Part shown: one piece after another, positions 27,249 to 35,723 of the stretch
How positions within the stretch are numbered: position 1 is the stretch's first letter
How the letters are laid out: each line of letters opens with the position of its first letter
Assembly: GCF_003344625.1 (NCBI RefSeq)
Contig: NZ_QPKJ02000003.1
Span: forward strand, 620,001-684,000
Direction: 5' to 3'
DNA from: Solirubrobacter deserti
GTDB taxonomy: Bacteria > Actinomycetota > Thermoleophilia > Solirubrobacterales > Solirubrobacteraceae
Length of the DNA stretch: 64,000 nt
Translations under genes and position numbers: made by a program
The notes under the pieces: model-generated
The model's database searches: none
Told to the model about the DNA's origin: nothing
The model's input: only the letters and a program-made list of their open reading frames with translations

Positions 27249-27956
27249 ATGGCCGACGCGACCGTTGCCGAAGAGGAATATCTCCAGACCATCTTCTGGC
27301 TCCACGAGGCGGGCCTGCCGATGACGGGCGCGAACGTCGCGCGTGCCATGCAGCTGTCCGCGCCCACCGTGCACGAGATGGTCGGACGCCTGGAGCGCGA
27401 CGGCTACATCACGCGCGGAGCCGACAAGTCGATCTCGTTCACCGACGACGGGCTCGAGCAGGCGCAGCAGGTCGTGCGCCGCCACCGGCTGATCGAGCGC
27501 TTCCTCACCGACGTGCTCAAGATCCCGTGGGACGACGTGCACGAGGAGGCCGAGCGGCTCGAGCATGCGATGTCCCCGAACCTCGAGGCGCGCATGATGG
27601 CCGCGATCGGGGACGCGAAGACGTGCCCACACGGCCATCCGATCGAGCCGGGGACCCGCATCGAGGGCGTCCCGCTCGGGGACTGCGAGGTCGGCGCCAA
27701 GATCACGATCCTGCGCTTCGAGAACGAGGCCGAGGACCTGCTGCACCTGTTCAAGGCCGAGGGCCTGGAGCCGGGGCACGCGGGCGAGATCACCGCGGTC
27801 GACGACGAGCAGGTGACATTCGTGCTCGACGGGCGCGAGGGCTCGTTGACGCGTTCCGTGGCCGAGACCGTCTCGGTGCTCGCCGATCCGTCACCGCCGC
27901 CGCGCATCGCCCTTCCCGAGCAGCTCGTGCTCGGTAAGGAACGCTACGGGCGCTGA
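27249..27956 (+). CDS. DtxR/MntR-family metal-dependent regulator
   Basis: 235 residues. Winged helix (EEEYLQTIFWLHEAG, SAPTVHEMVGRLERDGYI), dimerisation domain with the metal-site segment RRHRLIERFLTDVL and EEAERLEHAMS, the CPHGHPI motif, then an FeoA/SH3-like C-terminal domain. Regulators of this type repress iron or manganese uptake genes when metal is bound. No transporter gene is adjacent, so the targets lie elsewhere. Confidence 0.9.
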   Translation: MADATVAEEEYLQTIFWLHEAGLPMTGANVARAMQLSAPTVHEMVGRLERDGYITRGADKSISFTDDGLEQAQQVVRRHRLIERFLTDVLKIPWDDVHEEAERLEHAMSPNLEARMMAAIGDAKTCPHGHPIEPGTRIEGVPLGDCEVGAKITILRFENEAEDLLHLFKAEGLEPGHAGEITAVDDEQVTFVLDGREGSLTRSVAETVSVLADPSPPPRIALPEQLVLGKERYGR

Positions 27957-28004
27957 TAACGGATCCGACTTGGGAAGTCCGGGGTGCGGGGCCATGGTTC
28001 GAGC

Positions 28005-28343
28005 ATGGCCTTGAACCCCGTGACCACTGACACCTTCACCGCCGAGGTCCTGGAGGCGGACAAGCCCGTCCTCGTCGACTTCTGGGCGACGTGGTGCCCA
28101 CCGTGCCGCGTGATGTCGCCGATCCTCGAAGACATGGCGGGCGAGCGCGACGATCTGAAGATCGTCAGCGTCGATGTCGACGCCGAGCAGGAGCTGGCGG
28201 TCGAGTACGGCGTGCTCGGCATGCCCACCTTCATGCTGTTCCGCGGCGGTGCGCCGATCGCCAACCTCGTGGGCGCGCGCCCACGCAAGCGCCTGGAGTC
28301 AGAGCTCCGCGAGGCGCTCGAGCAGCAGCCGGCCGGCCGGTGA
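28005..28343 (+). CDS. trxA: Thioredoxin
   Basis: 112 residues, ATG at 28005. Thioredoxin fold with redox centre WCPPC (C31, C34), a variant of the standard WCGPC, and the cis-Pro segment GMPTFMLF. It reduces protein disulphides. Pro in place of Gly in the CxxC loop (CPPC) usually raises the redox potential. No signal peptide is present. The last 45 bp overlap the convergent LysR gene. Confidence 0.93.
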   Translation: MALNPVTTDTFTAEVLEADKPVLVDFWATWCPPCRVMSPILEDMAGERDDLKIVSVDVDAEQELAVEYGVLGMPTFMLFRGGAPIANLVGARPRKRLESELREALEQQPAGR

Positions 28344-29159
28344 GGCGCCCGCCGAGGGCGTGAGCAGCGACAGCCGGTGACGCGGCGGGTCGCGCAGATC
28401 CGCCGCACCGACGACCGGGCCGGGCCGCTCCAGCCAGCTCGCCGGCACGAGCCCCACGCCGAGCCCTTCCTTGACCAGGAAGCGGACCGTCGCCGGGTCG
28501 CCGACCTCGAACAGCGGCAGCGGACTGAAGCCGGCGCGCTGGGTCGCCTGCAGGACCGTGTCGCGCAGCGCGGTGCCCGGCTCGGCGAGGATGAACGGGC
28601 GGCCGCGCAGCTCCTCGAGCGCGATGGTCGTGCCCGCGAGCTCGTCGTCGACGGGCAGTGCGGCGCGCAGCGGCTCGTCCGTGAGCGGCGCGACCGTCAC
28701 GCCGGGCGGCGTCCCGGTCAGGGCGAGCACGGCCACGTCGACGGTGCCGGCCTGCGTCAGCGCGACCAGCTCGGCGGCCGATCCCTGTCGCAGCGCGATC
28801 TGGATGTGCGGGTGCTCGTGGTGGAACGCGGCCAGGGCGGCGGGCAACCGCGGCGCGTCGGCGGCGGTCGTGGCGACCCGGACGACGCCGCGGGAGGCGC
28901 CCGTGTGGCGGTCCATGTCGGCGCGCGCCTGAGCGACCTCGCCGAGGATGCGCTCGGCGTGTGCCAGCAGGTCCTCGCCCGCGGCGGTCAGCTCGACACC
29001 CCTGGACGTGCGCCGGAACAGCTGCAGCCCGAGCTCGGCCTCGAGCCGGCGCACCTGCTGCGAGAGCGCCGGCTGGGTGACGTAGAGCGCCTCCGCCGCG
29101 CGCGTGAAGTGCCGGTGGCGCGCGACCGCGGCGAAGTACTCGAGCTGTCTCAGCTCCAC
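28299..29159 (-). CDS. LysR-family transcriptional regulator
   Basis: 286 residues, GTG start inside the last codons of the GH3 gene (10-bp overlap), so translation is coupled. Helix-turn-helix: LRQLEYFAAVARHRHFTRAA and TQPALSQQVRRLEAELGLQL. The effector domain follows from about residue 90 (RGVVRVATTAADAP). The coupling suggests it controls the glucosidase or is expressed with it. Confidence 0.9.
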   Translation of the reverse strand: MELRQLEYFAAVARHRHFTRAAEALYVTQPALSQQVRRLEAELGLQLFRRTSRGVELTAAGEDLLAHAERILGEVAQARADMDRHTGASRGVVRVATTAADAPRLPAALAAFHHEHPHIQIALRQGSAAELVALTQAGTVDVAVLALTGTPPGVTVAPLTDEPLRAALPVDDELAGTTIALEELRGRPFILAEPGTALRDTVLQATQRAGFSPLPLFEVGDPATVRFLVKEGLGVGLVPASWLERPGPVVGAADLRDPPRHRLSLLTPSAGASPAGRLLLERLAEL

Positions 29160-31315
29160 GGGCTCGACAGCTTCAGGTCCGCGACCGAGCGGCCGGCTTC
29201 GAGGACGAACGCGCCGGGCTCGCGCTGCCACGCGCCGTCGGCCCAGTGGTCGAAGGCGCGCGGGGAGAGCGGGACTTCGACGATGACCTCCTCGCCGGCG
29301 TCGGCCTCGACGACCGCGAAGCCGGCGAGCCAGCGCGACGGGCGTTCGATCGCGCTGTCGGGGCGGGAGGCGTAGACCTGGACGACCTCGCGGCCGCGGC
29401 GGGTGCCGGTGTTGGCCAGGCGTACTCGGGTGCCGTCCATCGCGAGGTACTGCCAGCTCGTGTAGCCGAGGCCGTGGCCGAACGGGAACAGCGGCTCGGC
29501 GTCTCCCCGGTAGCCGACCTTCAGGCCCTCGGTGTACTCGAGCACGCCGTCGACCGGCTGCACGCGCGGCAGACCTTCCTCGGTCGCGGGCCAGGTGGTG
29601 GGCAGCCGGCCGCCCGGCTCGGCGGCGCCGAGGATGACGTCGGCGATCGCGTTGCCGGCCTCCTGGCCTGCGAACCAGGTGAGCAGGACGGCGGGTGCCT
29701 GCTGGATCCATGGCATCAGCACGGGCGCGCCCGCGTTGACGACCACGACCGTCTTGGGATTGGCGTCGGTCACGCGCGCGACGAGCTCGTCCTGCGCGCC
29801 CGGCAGCGCGAGCGAGGATCGGTCGAAGCCCTCGCTCTCGACCTCCGCGGTGGTGCCGACGACGAGCACGACCAGGTCCGCGTCACGCGCGAGCGCGACG
29901 GCGTCGTCCATCGCCGTGTCCGGGAACGGCGGGTCGTGGTTGAGCTGGAAGGACGTCACGCCCTCCGCGCGCAGCGCCACGTCGACGGCCTGGTTGGCGG
30001 CGAGCCTGACCGGCACGCCGTGCTGGGGCGGCGCGAACAGCAGCTCGCCGGGGTCGGCGTCGTCGCCGAGCGCGAGCGTCTCGTCGAACGCGATCTCGCC
30101 GTCGAGCGTGAGGGTGAAGCGGCCCGCGCCCGACACGCCGATCACGTGCTCGCCCGCGACCTCGGCCGTGATCGTGGTCCGCAGCTCCACCGTGCGCGGC
30201 TCGCCGAACCAGATGAACTCGCCGGTCTCGCGCTGCTCGGTGCCGTTCAGCGTGACGGACACCTTCGCCACCGGCAGCCGCGTGTGCGCCTTGACCCCTG
30301 GCGCGTACGTGACCTCCGCGTGCGGGAGCGCGGCGCGCAGGCCGTCGAGCGGCGAGACCGCGTACGTGGGGTAGACGGTCGCGCTTCCGCCGCCGAGCGT
30401 CCGCGCCTCGCGCGCGTTCGGGCCAATCACGGCGACGCGGCGCAGCGAGCTGCCGGTGAGGGGGAGCAGCGCGCCGTGGTTGCGCGCGAGCACGAAGCCG
30501 GCGGCCGCGGCCGCGCGCAGCTCGGTGGCGATCTCGGCCTCGGACCAGGGCGTGGCCTCATGCTTCGAGGTCCGTCGCGCGAGCTCGACGAGGCGCCCGA
30601 CGCGCACGTCCACGTCGGGCGGATCCAGCGGCGAGTCCGGGCCGGGCATCGCGAGGTCGACCAGCGCGTCGGCGCTGCGGGTCGCGCCCCAGTCGGACAT
30701 CACGACGCCGGCGTAGCCCCACTCGCCGCGCAGCACGTCCGCGATCAGCGGCGACTCGGTCATCGTCGTCCCGTTCACGCGGTTGTAGGCGGCCATGATC
30801 GCCCACGGGTCGGCGGCCACGATCAGCTCGAACGGCAGCAGGTACAGCTCGCGCAGCACGCGCTCGTCGACGTGGGCGTCCAGCGTGAAGCGCTCGGTCT
30901 CGCTGTCATTGGCGACGAAGTGCTTGACGGTCGCGCCGACGCCCTCCTGCTGCAGCCCGCGCACGAAGGCGACGCCCAGCGCCGCCGTCAGGTACGGGTC
31001 CTCGGAGAAGCACTCGAAATGGCGTCCGCCGTACGGCGTGCGATGCAGATTGACGGTCGGCGCGAGCAGCACGTCCACGCCCTTGCGGCGGCACTCGAAC
31101 GCGAGCAGCCGCGCGACGCGCTCCACCCGCGCGACGTCCCACGTCGCCGCCAGAGCGGTCGGCGCCGGCACGTTCGCGGACGGGGAGCGCTCATCCCAGG
31201 TCTCTCCCCGCACACCCGCCGGGCCGTCGGACACCACGAGCCGCCGCAGGCCCAGCTCCGGCGCCTCCCGCAGCGACCAGAAGTCCGCACCCGTCAGCAG
31301 CCGCGCATCCATCAC
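29150..31315 (-). CDS. GH3-family beta-glucosidase
   Basis: 721 residues. N-terminal GH3 barrel with GPAGVRGETWDE, GGRHFECFSEDPYL, TVKHFVANDSE and VVMSDWGATRS (Asp nucleophile). The C-terminal GH3 domain carries an inserted PA14-like region (about 340-450) and VVLVVGTTAEVESEGFDR. A fibronectin III-like end holds FPFGHGLGYTSW and RGREVVQVY. No signal peptide, so it acts inside the cell, probably on beta-glucosides or beta-xylosides. Its start lies only 8 bp from the divergent HAD gene. Confidence 0.92.
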   Translation of the reverse strand: MMDARLLTGADFWSLREAPELGLRRLVVSDGPAGVRGETWDERSPSANVPAPTALAATWDVARVERVARLLAFECRRKGVDVLLAPTVNLHRTPYGGRHFECFSEDPYLTAALGVAFVRGLQQEGVGATVKHFVANDSETERFTLDAHVDERVLRELYLLPFELIVAADPWAIMAAYNRVNGTTMTESPLIADVLRGEWGYAGVVMSDWGATRSADALVDLAMPGPDSPLDPPDVDVRVGRLVELARRTSKHEATPWSEAEIATELRAAAAAGFVLARNHGALLPLTGSSLRRVAVIGPNAREARTLGGGSATVYPTYAVSPLDGLRAALPHAEVTYAPGVKAHTRLPVAKVSVTLNGTEQRETGEFIWFGEPRTVELRTTITAEVAGEHVIGVSGAGRFTLTLDGEIAFDETLALGDDADPGELLFAPPQHGVPVRLAANQAVDVALRAEGVTSFQLNHDPPFPDTAMDDAVALARDADLVVLVVGTTAEVESEGFDRSSLALPGAQDELVARVTDANPKTVVVVNAGAPVLMPWIQQAPAVLLTWFAGQEAGNAIADVILGAAEPGGRLPTTWPATEEGLPRVQPVDGVLEYTEGLKVGYRGDAEPLFPFGHGLGYTSWQYLAMDGTRVRLANTGTRRGREVVQVYASRPDSAIERPSRWLAGFAVVEADAGEEVIVEVPLSPRAFDHWADGAWQREPGAFVLEAGRSVADLKLSSPWS

Positions 31316-31323
31316 GCGTCAGT

Positions 31324-31971
31324 ATGCAGCTTGTGAAGGCGCTGATCTTCGACGTGTTCGGCACGACGGTCGACTGGCGCGGCAGCATGATCCGGCACTG
31401 CGCGCGGTTCGGGCTCCCGGAACAGGCGGCGGACCTGTGGCGGGCGCAGTACCAGCCGCAGCTGGAGACCGTGCGCAGCGGCGCGCGCCCGTGGGTGAAC
31501 CTCGACGTGCTGCACCGGATCGGGCTTGACCAGGTCTTGAGGGAGCTGGGTAGCGATCTTCCCAACCGCTACCGCGAGACGCTCGTCCGCGCCTGGCACC
31601 GGCTCGACCCGTGGCCGGACGTCGTCGCCGGCCTCACCGCCCTCAAGGAGACCCACATCATCGCGCCCTGCTCGAACGGCCACATCGCCCAGTCCGTGAA
31701 CCTCGCCAAGTACGCGAAGCTGCCGTGGGACGCCATCCTCGGCGCCGAGATCGCGCGCGCGTACAAGCCCGACCCGCGCGTGTACCGGGCCAGCGCCGAC
31801 GCGCTCGGCCTCCCGTACGACGAGGTCTGCATGGTCGCCGCGCACAACGACGACCTGGCCGCGGCGCGCGCGGTCGGCCTGCGCACGGCGTTCGTCCCGC
31901 GCCCGACCGAGGACACGGAGCCGACGAGCGACTGGGACATCGTGGCCGCGACGTTCGGCGAGCTCGCATGA
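31324..31971 (+). CDS. HAD hydrolase, haloacid dehalogenase type II-like
   Basis: 215 residues. HAD motif I FDVFGTTVDW, motif II APCSNGHI, motif III YKPDPRVY, and a variant motif IV VAAHNDDLAAA. The helical cap fits the 2-haloacid dehalogenase (type II) group, though many such proteins are phosphatases. Its stop overlaps the start of the antiporter gene (ATGA). It starts 8 bp from the divergent GH3 gene. Confidence 0.85.
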   Translation: MQLVKALIFDVFGTTVDWRGSMIRHCARFGLPEQAADLWRAQYQPQLETVRSGARPWVNLDVLHRIGLDQVLRELGSDLPNRYRETLVRAWHRLDPWPDVVAGLTALKETHIIAPCSNGHIAQSVNLAKYAKLPWDAILGAEIARAYKPDPRVYRASADALGLPYDEVCMVAAHNDDLAAARAVGLRTAFVPRPTEDTEPTSDWDIVAATFGELA

Positions 31972-33044
31972 AGCATCTGATCGCCGGCTGGGGCACCGTC
32001 ATCGCCTTCCAGCTCTTCGGGGACGACCTGCTCTCGAAGTCCAACTTGGACTCGGTCCCGATCGCGACGCTGTTCCTGGTCTGGCTGCTGGCCGTGATCC
32101 TGTGGTGCGCGTACGGCGTGATCGTCGCCGCCGACCACCTGGCGGAGATGCTCGGCGAGCCGTTCGGCACGCTGATCCTGACGCTGAGCATCGTCGGCAT
32201 CGAGGTGATGCTGATCAGCGCGGTGATGCTCGGCGGCGACGCGCCCACCGTCGGCCGGGACACGATGTTCGCGGTGATGATGATCGTGCTCAACGGCGTG
32301 ATCGGCCTGTCGCTCGTGATCGGCGGCCTCAAGCACCACGAGCAGGACTACAGCCTCCCGGGCGCGTCCGCGTTCCTGAGCGTGATCATTCCGCTGGGCG
32401 TAATCGCGCTGATCCTGCCGTCGGTCACCACCTCGACCGACGCGCCGACGCTGTCGACGACGCAGGCGGTCCTGTTCGCGGCGGCGACGATCGTCCTCTA
32501 CGTCTTCTTCCTGCGCATCCAGACCGGCCGGCACCGCGACCTGTTCATGCACGGCGCGTCCGACGAGCACGAGCCCGAGGAGCTCAACGCGCGCACGATC
32601 GCCAAGTGGGTGGCGCTGCTGCTCGCCGCGGCGCTTCCGATCGTGCTGCTGTCCAAGAGCCTGGACAAGGTCGTCACGGCCGAGATCAAGGCGCTGGGGG
32701 CGCCGATCGCGCTCAGCGGCGTGCTGATCGCGCTGATCGTGTTCACGCCCGAGGGCATCAGTGCGCTCAAGGCGGCCCGCAAGAACCAGCTGCAGCGGAC
32801 GGTGAACCTCTGCCTCGGCGCCTGCCTGTCCACGCTCGGCCTCACGCTTCCCGCCGTCCTGACGATCGGCCTGATCACGGGCGAGCAGGTCATCCTCGGG
32901 CTCGACCCGACCGGGATGGTGCTCGTCGCGCTCACGTTGCTGCTCAGCGTGGTCACCTTCTCCGGCCCGCGCACGACCGTGCTCGAGGGCGCCGTGCACC
33001 TGCTCGTGTTCTTCGTGTACATCGTGCTGGTCTTCTCCCCGTAA
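31968..33044 (+). CDS. Calcium/proton antiporter (ChaA/CaCA family)
   Basis: 358 residues with about 11 membrane spans. Two inverted alpha-repeats with their acidic motifs: LSIVGIEVMLISAVMLGGD in the first half and LIVFTPEGISALKAARKNQ in the second. It probably exports Ca2+ (or Na+) in exchange for H+. It is coupled to the HAD gene and followed 12 bp later by the phosphatase gene, so the run may be one operon. Confidence 0.88.
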   Translation: MKHLIAGWGTVIAFQLFGDDLLSKSNLDSVPIATLFLVWLLAVILWCAYGVIVAADHLAEMLGEPFGTLILTLSIVGIEVMLISAVMLGGDAPTVGRDTMFAVMMIVLNGVIGLSLVIGGLKHHEQDYSLPGASAFLSVIIPLGVIALILPSVTTSTDAPTLSTTQAVLFAAATIVLYVFFLRIQTGRHRDLFMHGASDEHEPEELNARTIAKWVALLLAAALPIVLLSKSLDKVVTAEIKALGAPIALSGVLIALIVFTPEGISALKAARKNQLQRTVNLCLGACLSTLGLTLPAVLTIGLITGEQVILGLDPTGMVLVALTLLLSVVTFSGPRTTVLEGAVHLLVFFVYIVLVFSP

Positions 33045-33056
33045 AGTCTCCGGGCG

Positions 33057-34652
33057 GTGCCGTCCCAGCACGACGAACTGCACAAGCTGCGGGCTCTTCA
33101 GCGCGTCGCCGACGTCGCGCTCGCCTATCTGCCGCTGGACCAGCTGCTCAACGAGCTGCTGGAGCGGATCGCCGAGATCCTGGGCACCGACACGGCCGCG
33201 TTCCTGCTGCTCGACGAGAGCGGCGAGTGGCTCGTCGCGACCGCCGCCAAGGGCATCGAGGAGGAGGTCGAGCAGGGGGTCCGGATCCCGGTCGGCGGCG
33301 GCTTCGCGGGCCGGATCGCGGCGGAGCGGCGCGCGATCTTCATCGAGGACGTCGACCACGCCGACATCCTCAACCCGATCCTGCGCGAGAAGCGCATCCG
33401 CTCGATGCTCGGCGTCCCGCTGTTCGTCGCCGACGTCGTGATCGGCGTGTTGCACGTCGGCACGCTCACGCCGCGGATGTTCGACAGCGCCGACGCCGAC
33501 CTGCTGCAGCTGGCGGCCGACCGCGCCGCGACCGCGATCGAGCGCGCGCGCTCCTTCCACCAGCGCGGCGTGGTGGAGATGCTGCAGCGCAGCCTCGTGC
33601 CGGAAGAGCTGCCGAGCGTGCCCGGCCTGGAGCTCGCCGCGCGCTACCGCCCCGCCGTGCGGCGCGGCGGCATCGGCGGCGACTGGTACGACGCGTTCAC
33701 ACTCGGCCGCGGCGCGATCGCGCTCGTGGTCGGCGACGTGATGGGCCACGGCATCGGCGCCGCGGCCATGATGGCCCAGATGCGCACCGGCCTGCGCGCC
33801 TACGCGCTCGATGGGCACCCACCCGCCGGCGTCGTCGACCGGCTCAACCGGCTGCTGCTCACGCTCGGCCAGCACGAGATGACCACGCTGTCCTACGCGG
33901 TGGTCGACCTCGAGCGCGAGCGGGCGACGCTCGTGAGCGCGGGTCACCTGCCGCCGATCATGCGCGGTCCCGCCGGCGAGACGGTCGTGCTGGCGGTCGA
34001 GGGTGGCCCGCCGCTGGGCGTGTCCGTCGCGGCGACGTTCCCCGAGGCGACGTTCGAGTTCCCGGCCGGAAGCGTCCTGCTGCTCGCGACCGACGGCGCC
34101 GTGGAGGTCCGCGGCGAGGGCGTGGAGGCGGGGCTCGAACGGCTGCGCGCGCTGGTGGAGGTCTCCGACGACCTCAGCGATCTGTGCCTCAACATCGCCG
34201 AGGGCGCGGTGCGGGGCACGGCGGCCGACGACGACGTCGCCGTGCTCGGCGCCCGGCTGGAGCTGCTGCCGGACACGCTGCGCACCACATGGCCCGCAAC
34301 GGCCGACACGCTGCCGACCATGCGCCCGTTGCTGCGCCGCTGGCTGGGGCGCTGGGGTGCGGCCGAGGACGAGATCTACGACATCATCGTGTCCGTGCAG
34401 GAGGCCGCCGCGAACGCCGTCGAGCACGCGTACGCGCCCGGGGACGCCACTTACGAGGTCATCGGGAGCTGCGAGAACGGGCAGATCTGCTTCCAGATCC
34501 GTGACCGCGGAAGCTGGCGCGAGCCACGCGGAACGCATCGCGGGCGCGGAATCTCGATGATGCGGGCCTTGATGGAATCGGTGGACGTAACCCAGGACGA
34601 GGAGGGCACACGCGTGGAGCTGCGGCGGACGCTGGGGCGGGAGGCGGCGTGA
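33057..34652 (+). CDS. GAF-SpoIIE phosphatase-HATPase signalling protein
   Basis: 531 residues, GTG start. GAF sensor (about 25-165), PP2C/SpoIIE phosphatase (about 185-400: GGIGGDWYDAF, VGDVMGHGIGAAAMMAQ, LLATDGAVEV) and an RsbW-like HATPase (about 410-525: VSVQEAAANAVEHAY, GRGISMMRALMESV). One protein thus joins the phosphatase that activates an anti-sigma antagonist with the kinase-type partner. The STAS protein encoded next overlaps by 4 bp. It should control a sigma factor by partner switching. Confidence 0.9.
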   Translation: MPSQHDELHKLRALQRVADVALAYLPLDQLLNELLERIAEILGTDTAAFLLLDESGEWLVATAAKGIEEEVEQGVRIPVGGGFAGRIAAERRAIFIEDVDHADILNPILREKRIRSMLGVPLFVADVVIGVLHVGTLTPRMFDSADADLLQLAADRAATAIERARSFHQRGVVEMLQRSLVPEELPSVPGLELAARYRPAVRRGGIGGDWYDAFTLGRGAIALVVGDVMGHGIGAAAMMAQMRTGLRAYALDGHPPAGVVDRLNRLLLTLGQHEMTTLSYAVVDLERERATLVSAGHLPPIMRGPAGETVVLAVEGGPPLGVSVAATFPEATFEFPAGSVLLLATDGAVEVRGEGVEAGLERLRALVEVSDDLSDLCLNIAEGAVRGTAADDDVAVLGARLELLPDTLRTTWPATADTLPTMRPLLRRWLGRWGAAEDEIYDIIVSVQEAAANAVEHAYAPGDATYEVIGSCENGQICFQIRDRGSWREPRGTHRGRGISMMRALMESVDVTQDEEGTRVELRRTLGREAA

Positions 34653-34987
34653 GCGAGCTTGCGCGCGTGGACGTCGAATGGCACGGCGACTTCCCGGTCG
34701 CCGTCGTGACGGGCGAGATCGATGCCTCCAACGTCGCCGAGGTCGGCGCCGCGGTGCGCGGACTGGTGACCAACCAGTCGTCGGTGCTGGTCGTGGACCT
34801 CACGCCCACGACCTACCTGGACAGCGCCGGCATCAACCTGATGTTCTCGCTCGGGGACGAGCTGCGGTCGCGCCAGCTGTCGCTCAGGCTCGTGATCGCG
34901 CCGGACTCCTCGATCGCCCGCATGCTGAAGATCACGGGGCTCGACAAGACCTACCCGACCTTCCCCACGGTCGAAGCCGCGCTGTAG
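34649..34987 (+). CDS. STAS-domain anti-sigma factor antagonist
   Basis: 112 residues, GTG start coupled to the phosphatase gene (GTGA overlap). STAS fold with the phosphorylation motif TYLDSAGINLMFSLGDEL (Ser in YLDSAG). Unphosphorylated, such proteins bind the anti-sigma kinase and free the sigma factor. The upstream gene supplies both likely regulators. It overlaps the convergent AraC gene by 37 bp. Confidence 0.92.
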   Translation: MSELARVDVEWHGDFPVAVVTGEIDASNVAEVGAAVRGLVTNQSSVLVVDLTPTTYLDSAGINLMFSLGDELRSRQLSLRLVIAPDSSIARMLKITGLDKTYPTFPTVEAAL

Positions 34988-35709
34988 GCGGCGGGCGAGC
35001 GGCCGACGACCGCCTTGAACGCCTTGATGAAGTGCGCCTGGTCGAAGAAGCCGAGGTCGAGCGCCAGGCTTGCCCAGTCCGCTTCGCCGTCCGCCATCCG
35101 CTCGGCGGCTTCGTGCAGGCGGATGCGGTCGAGCACCCACTTCGGCGTGACGCCGACGTACTCGCGGAACAGCCGTTGGAGCGTGCGCTTGGAGTAGCCG
35201 GCGTGCGCGCACAGGTGCTCGACCCGGGTGATCGCCGGGTCGTCCAGCATCGCGCTGTGGAGCGCGACGATCTCGTCGATGCGCGGGTCGTCGGTCCAGC
35301 CGTGCGCGCGCAGCACGTCTTCGATCTCGGCGAACGTTCGCGGCCGCGGGCGGCTGAAGACGGTGTCGGCGAGGATGACCTGGTTCGTCAGCGTGTGCGC
35401 GGGGACGGGGTGGAAGGCGTGGAACCCGCCGGGGCGGAACTTGGTCGCGATCACGCGGCCTGACCCGGTCAGCTCGCGGTCGAAGCGGCCGGTGAAGACG
35501 CCGTGGATCGTCGGCGGGTCCTGAAAGGCGATGTTGACGCTCGGGTGGGTGACGATCTGCGCCGTGTACGGCTCGTCCAGGTCCCACTCGACCATCCAGT
35601 GGCGCTCGACCAGGTGGGCGAGGTCGGCGGACGGCGGCACCCGGGTGAGGCGGTAGTGGCGACCCGCCTCCTCCGGGTTCACGATGCCGCGCCGATCCAC
35701 GTTGAGCAC
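34951..35709 (-). CDS. AraC-family transcriptional regulator
   Basis: 252 residues. The C-terminal double helix-turn-helix is clear: ITRVEHLCAHAGYSKRTLQR, FREYVGVTPKWVLDRIRLH, ALDLGFFDQAHFIKAFKAV. The N-terminal domain (HWMVEWDLDEPYTAQIVTHP) is of the DUF6597/AraC type. It lies 14 bp after the MFS gene on the same strand and may be co-transcribed with it. Confidence 0.88.
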   Translation of the reverse strand: MLNVDRRGIVNPEEAGRHYRLTRVPPSADLAHLVERHWMVEWDLDEPYTAQIVTHPSVNIAFQDPPTIHGVFTGRFDRELTGSGRVIATKFRPGGFHAFHPVPAHTLTNQVILADTVFSRPRPRTFAEIEDVLRAHGWTDDPRIDEIVALHSAMLDDPAITRVEHLCAHAGYSKRTLQRLFREYVGVTPKWVLDRIRLHEAAERMADGEADWASLALDLGFFDQAHFIKAFKAVVGRSPAAYSAASTVGKVG

Positions 35710-35723
35710 GTTCCGAATGTAAC

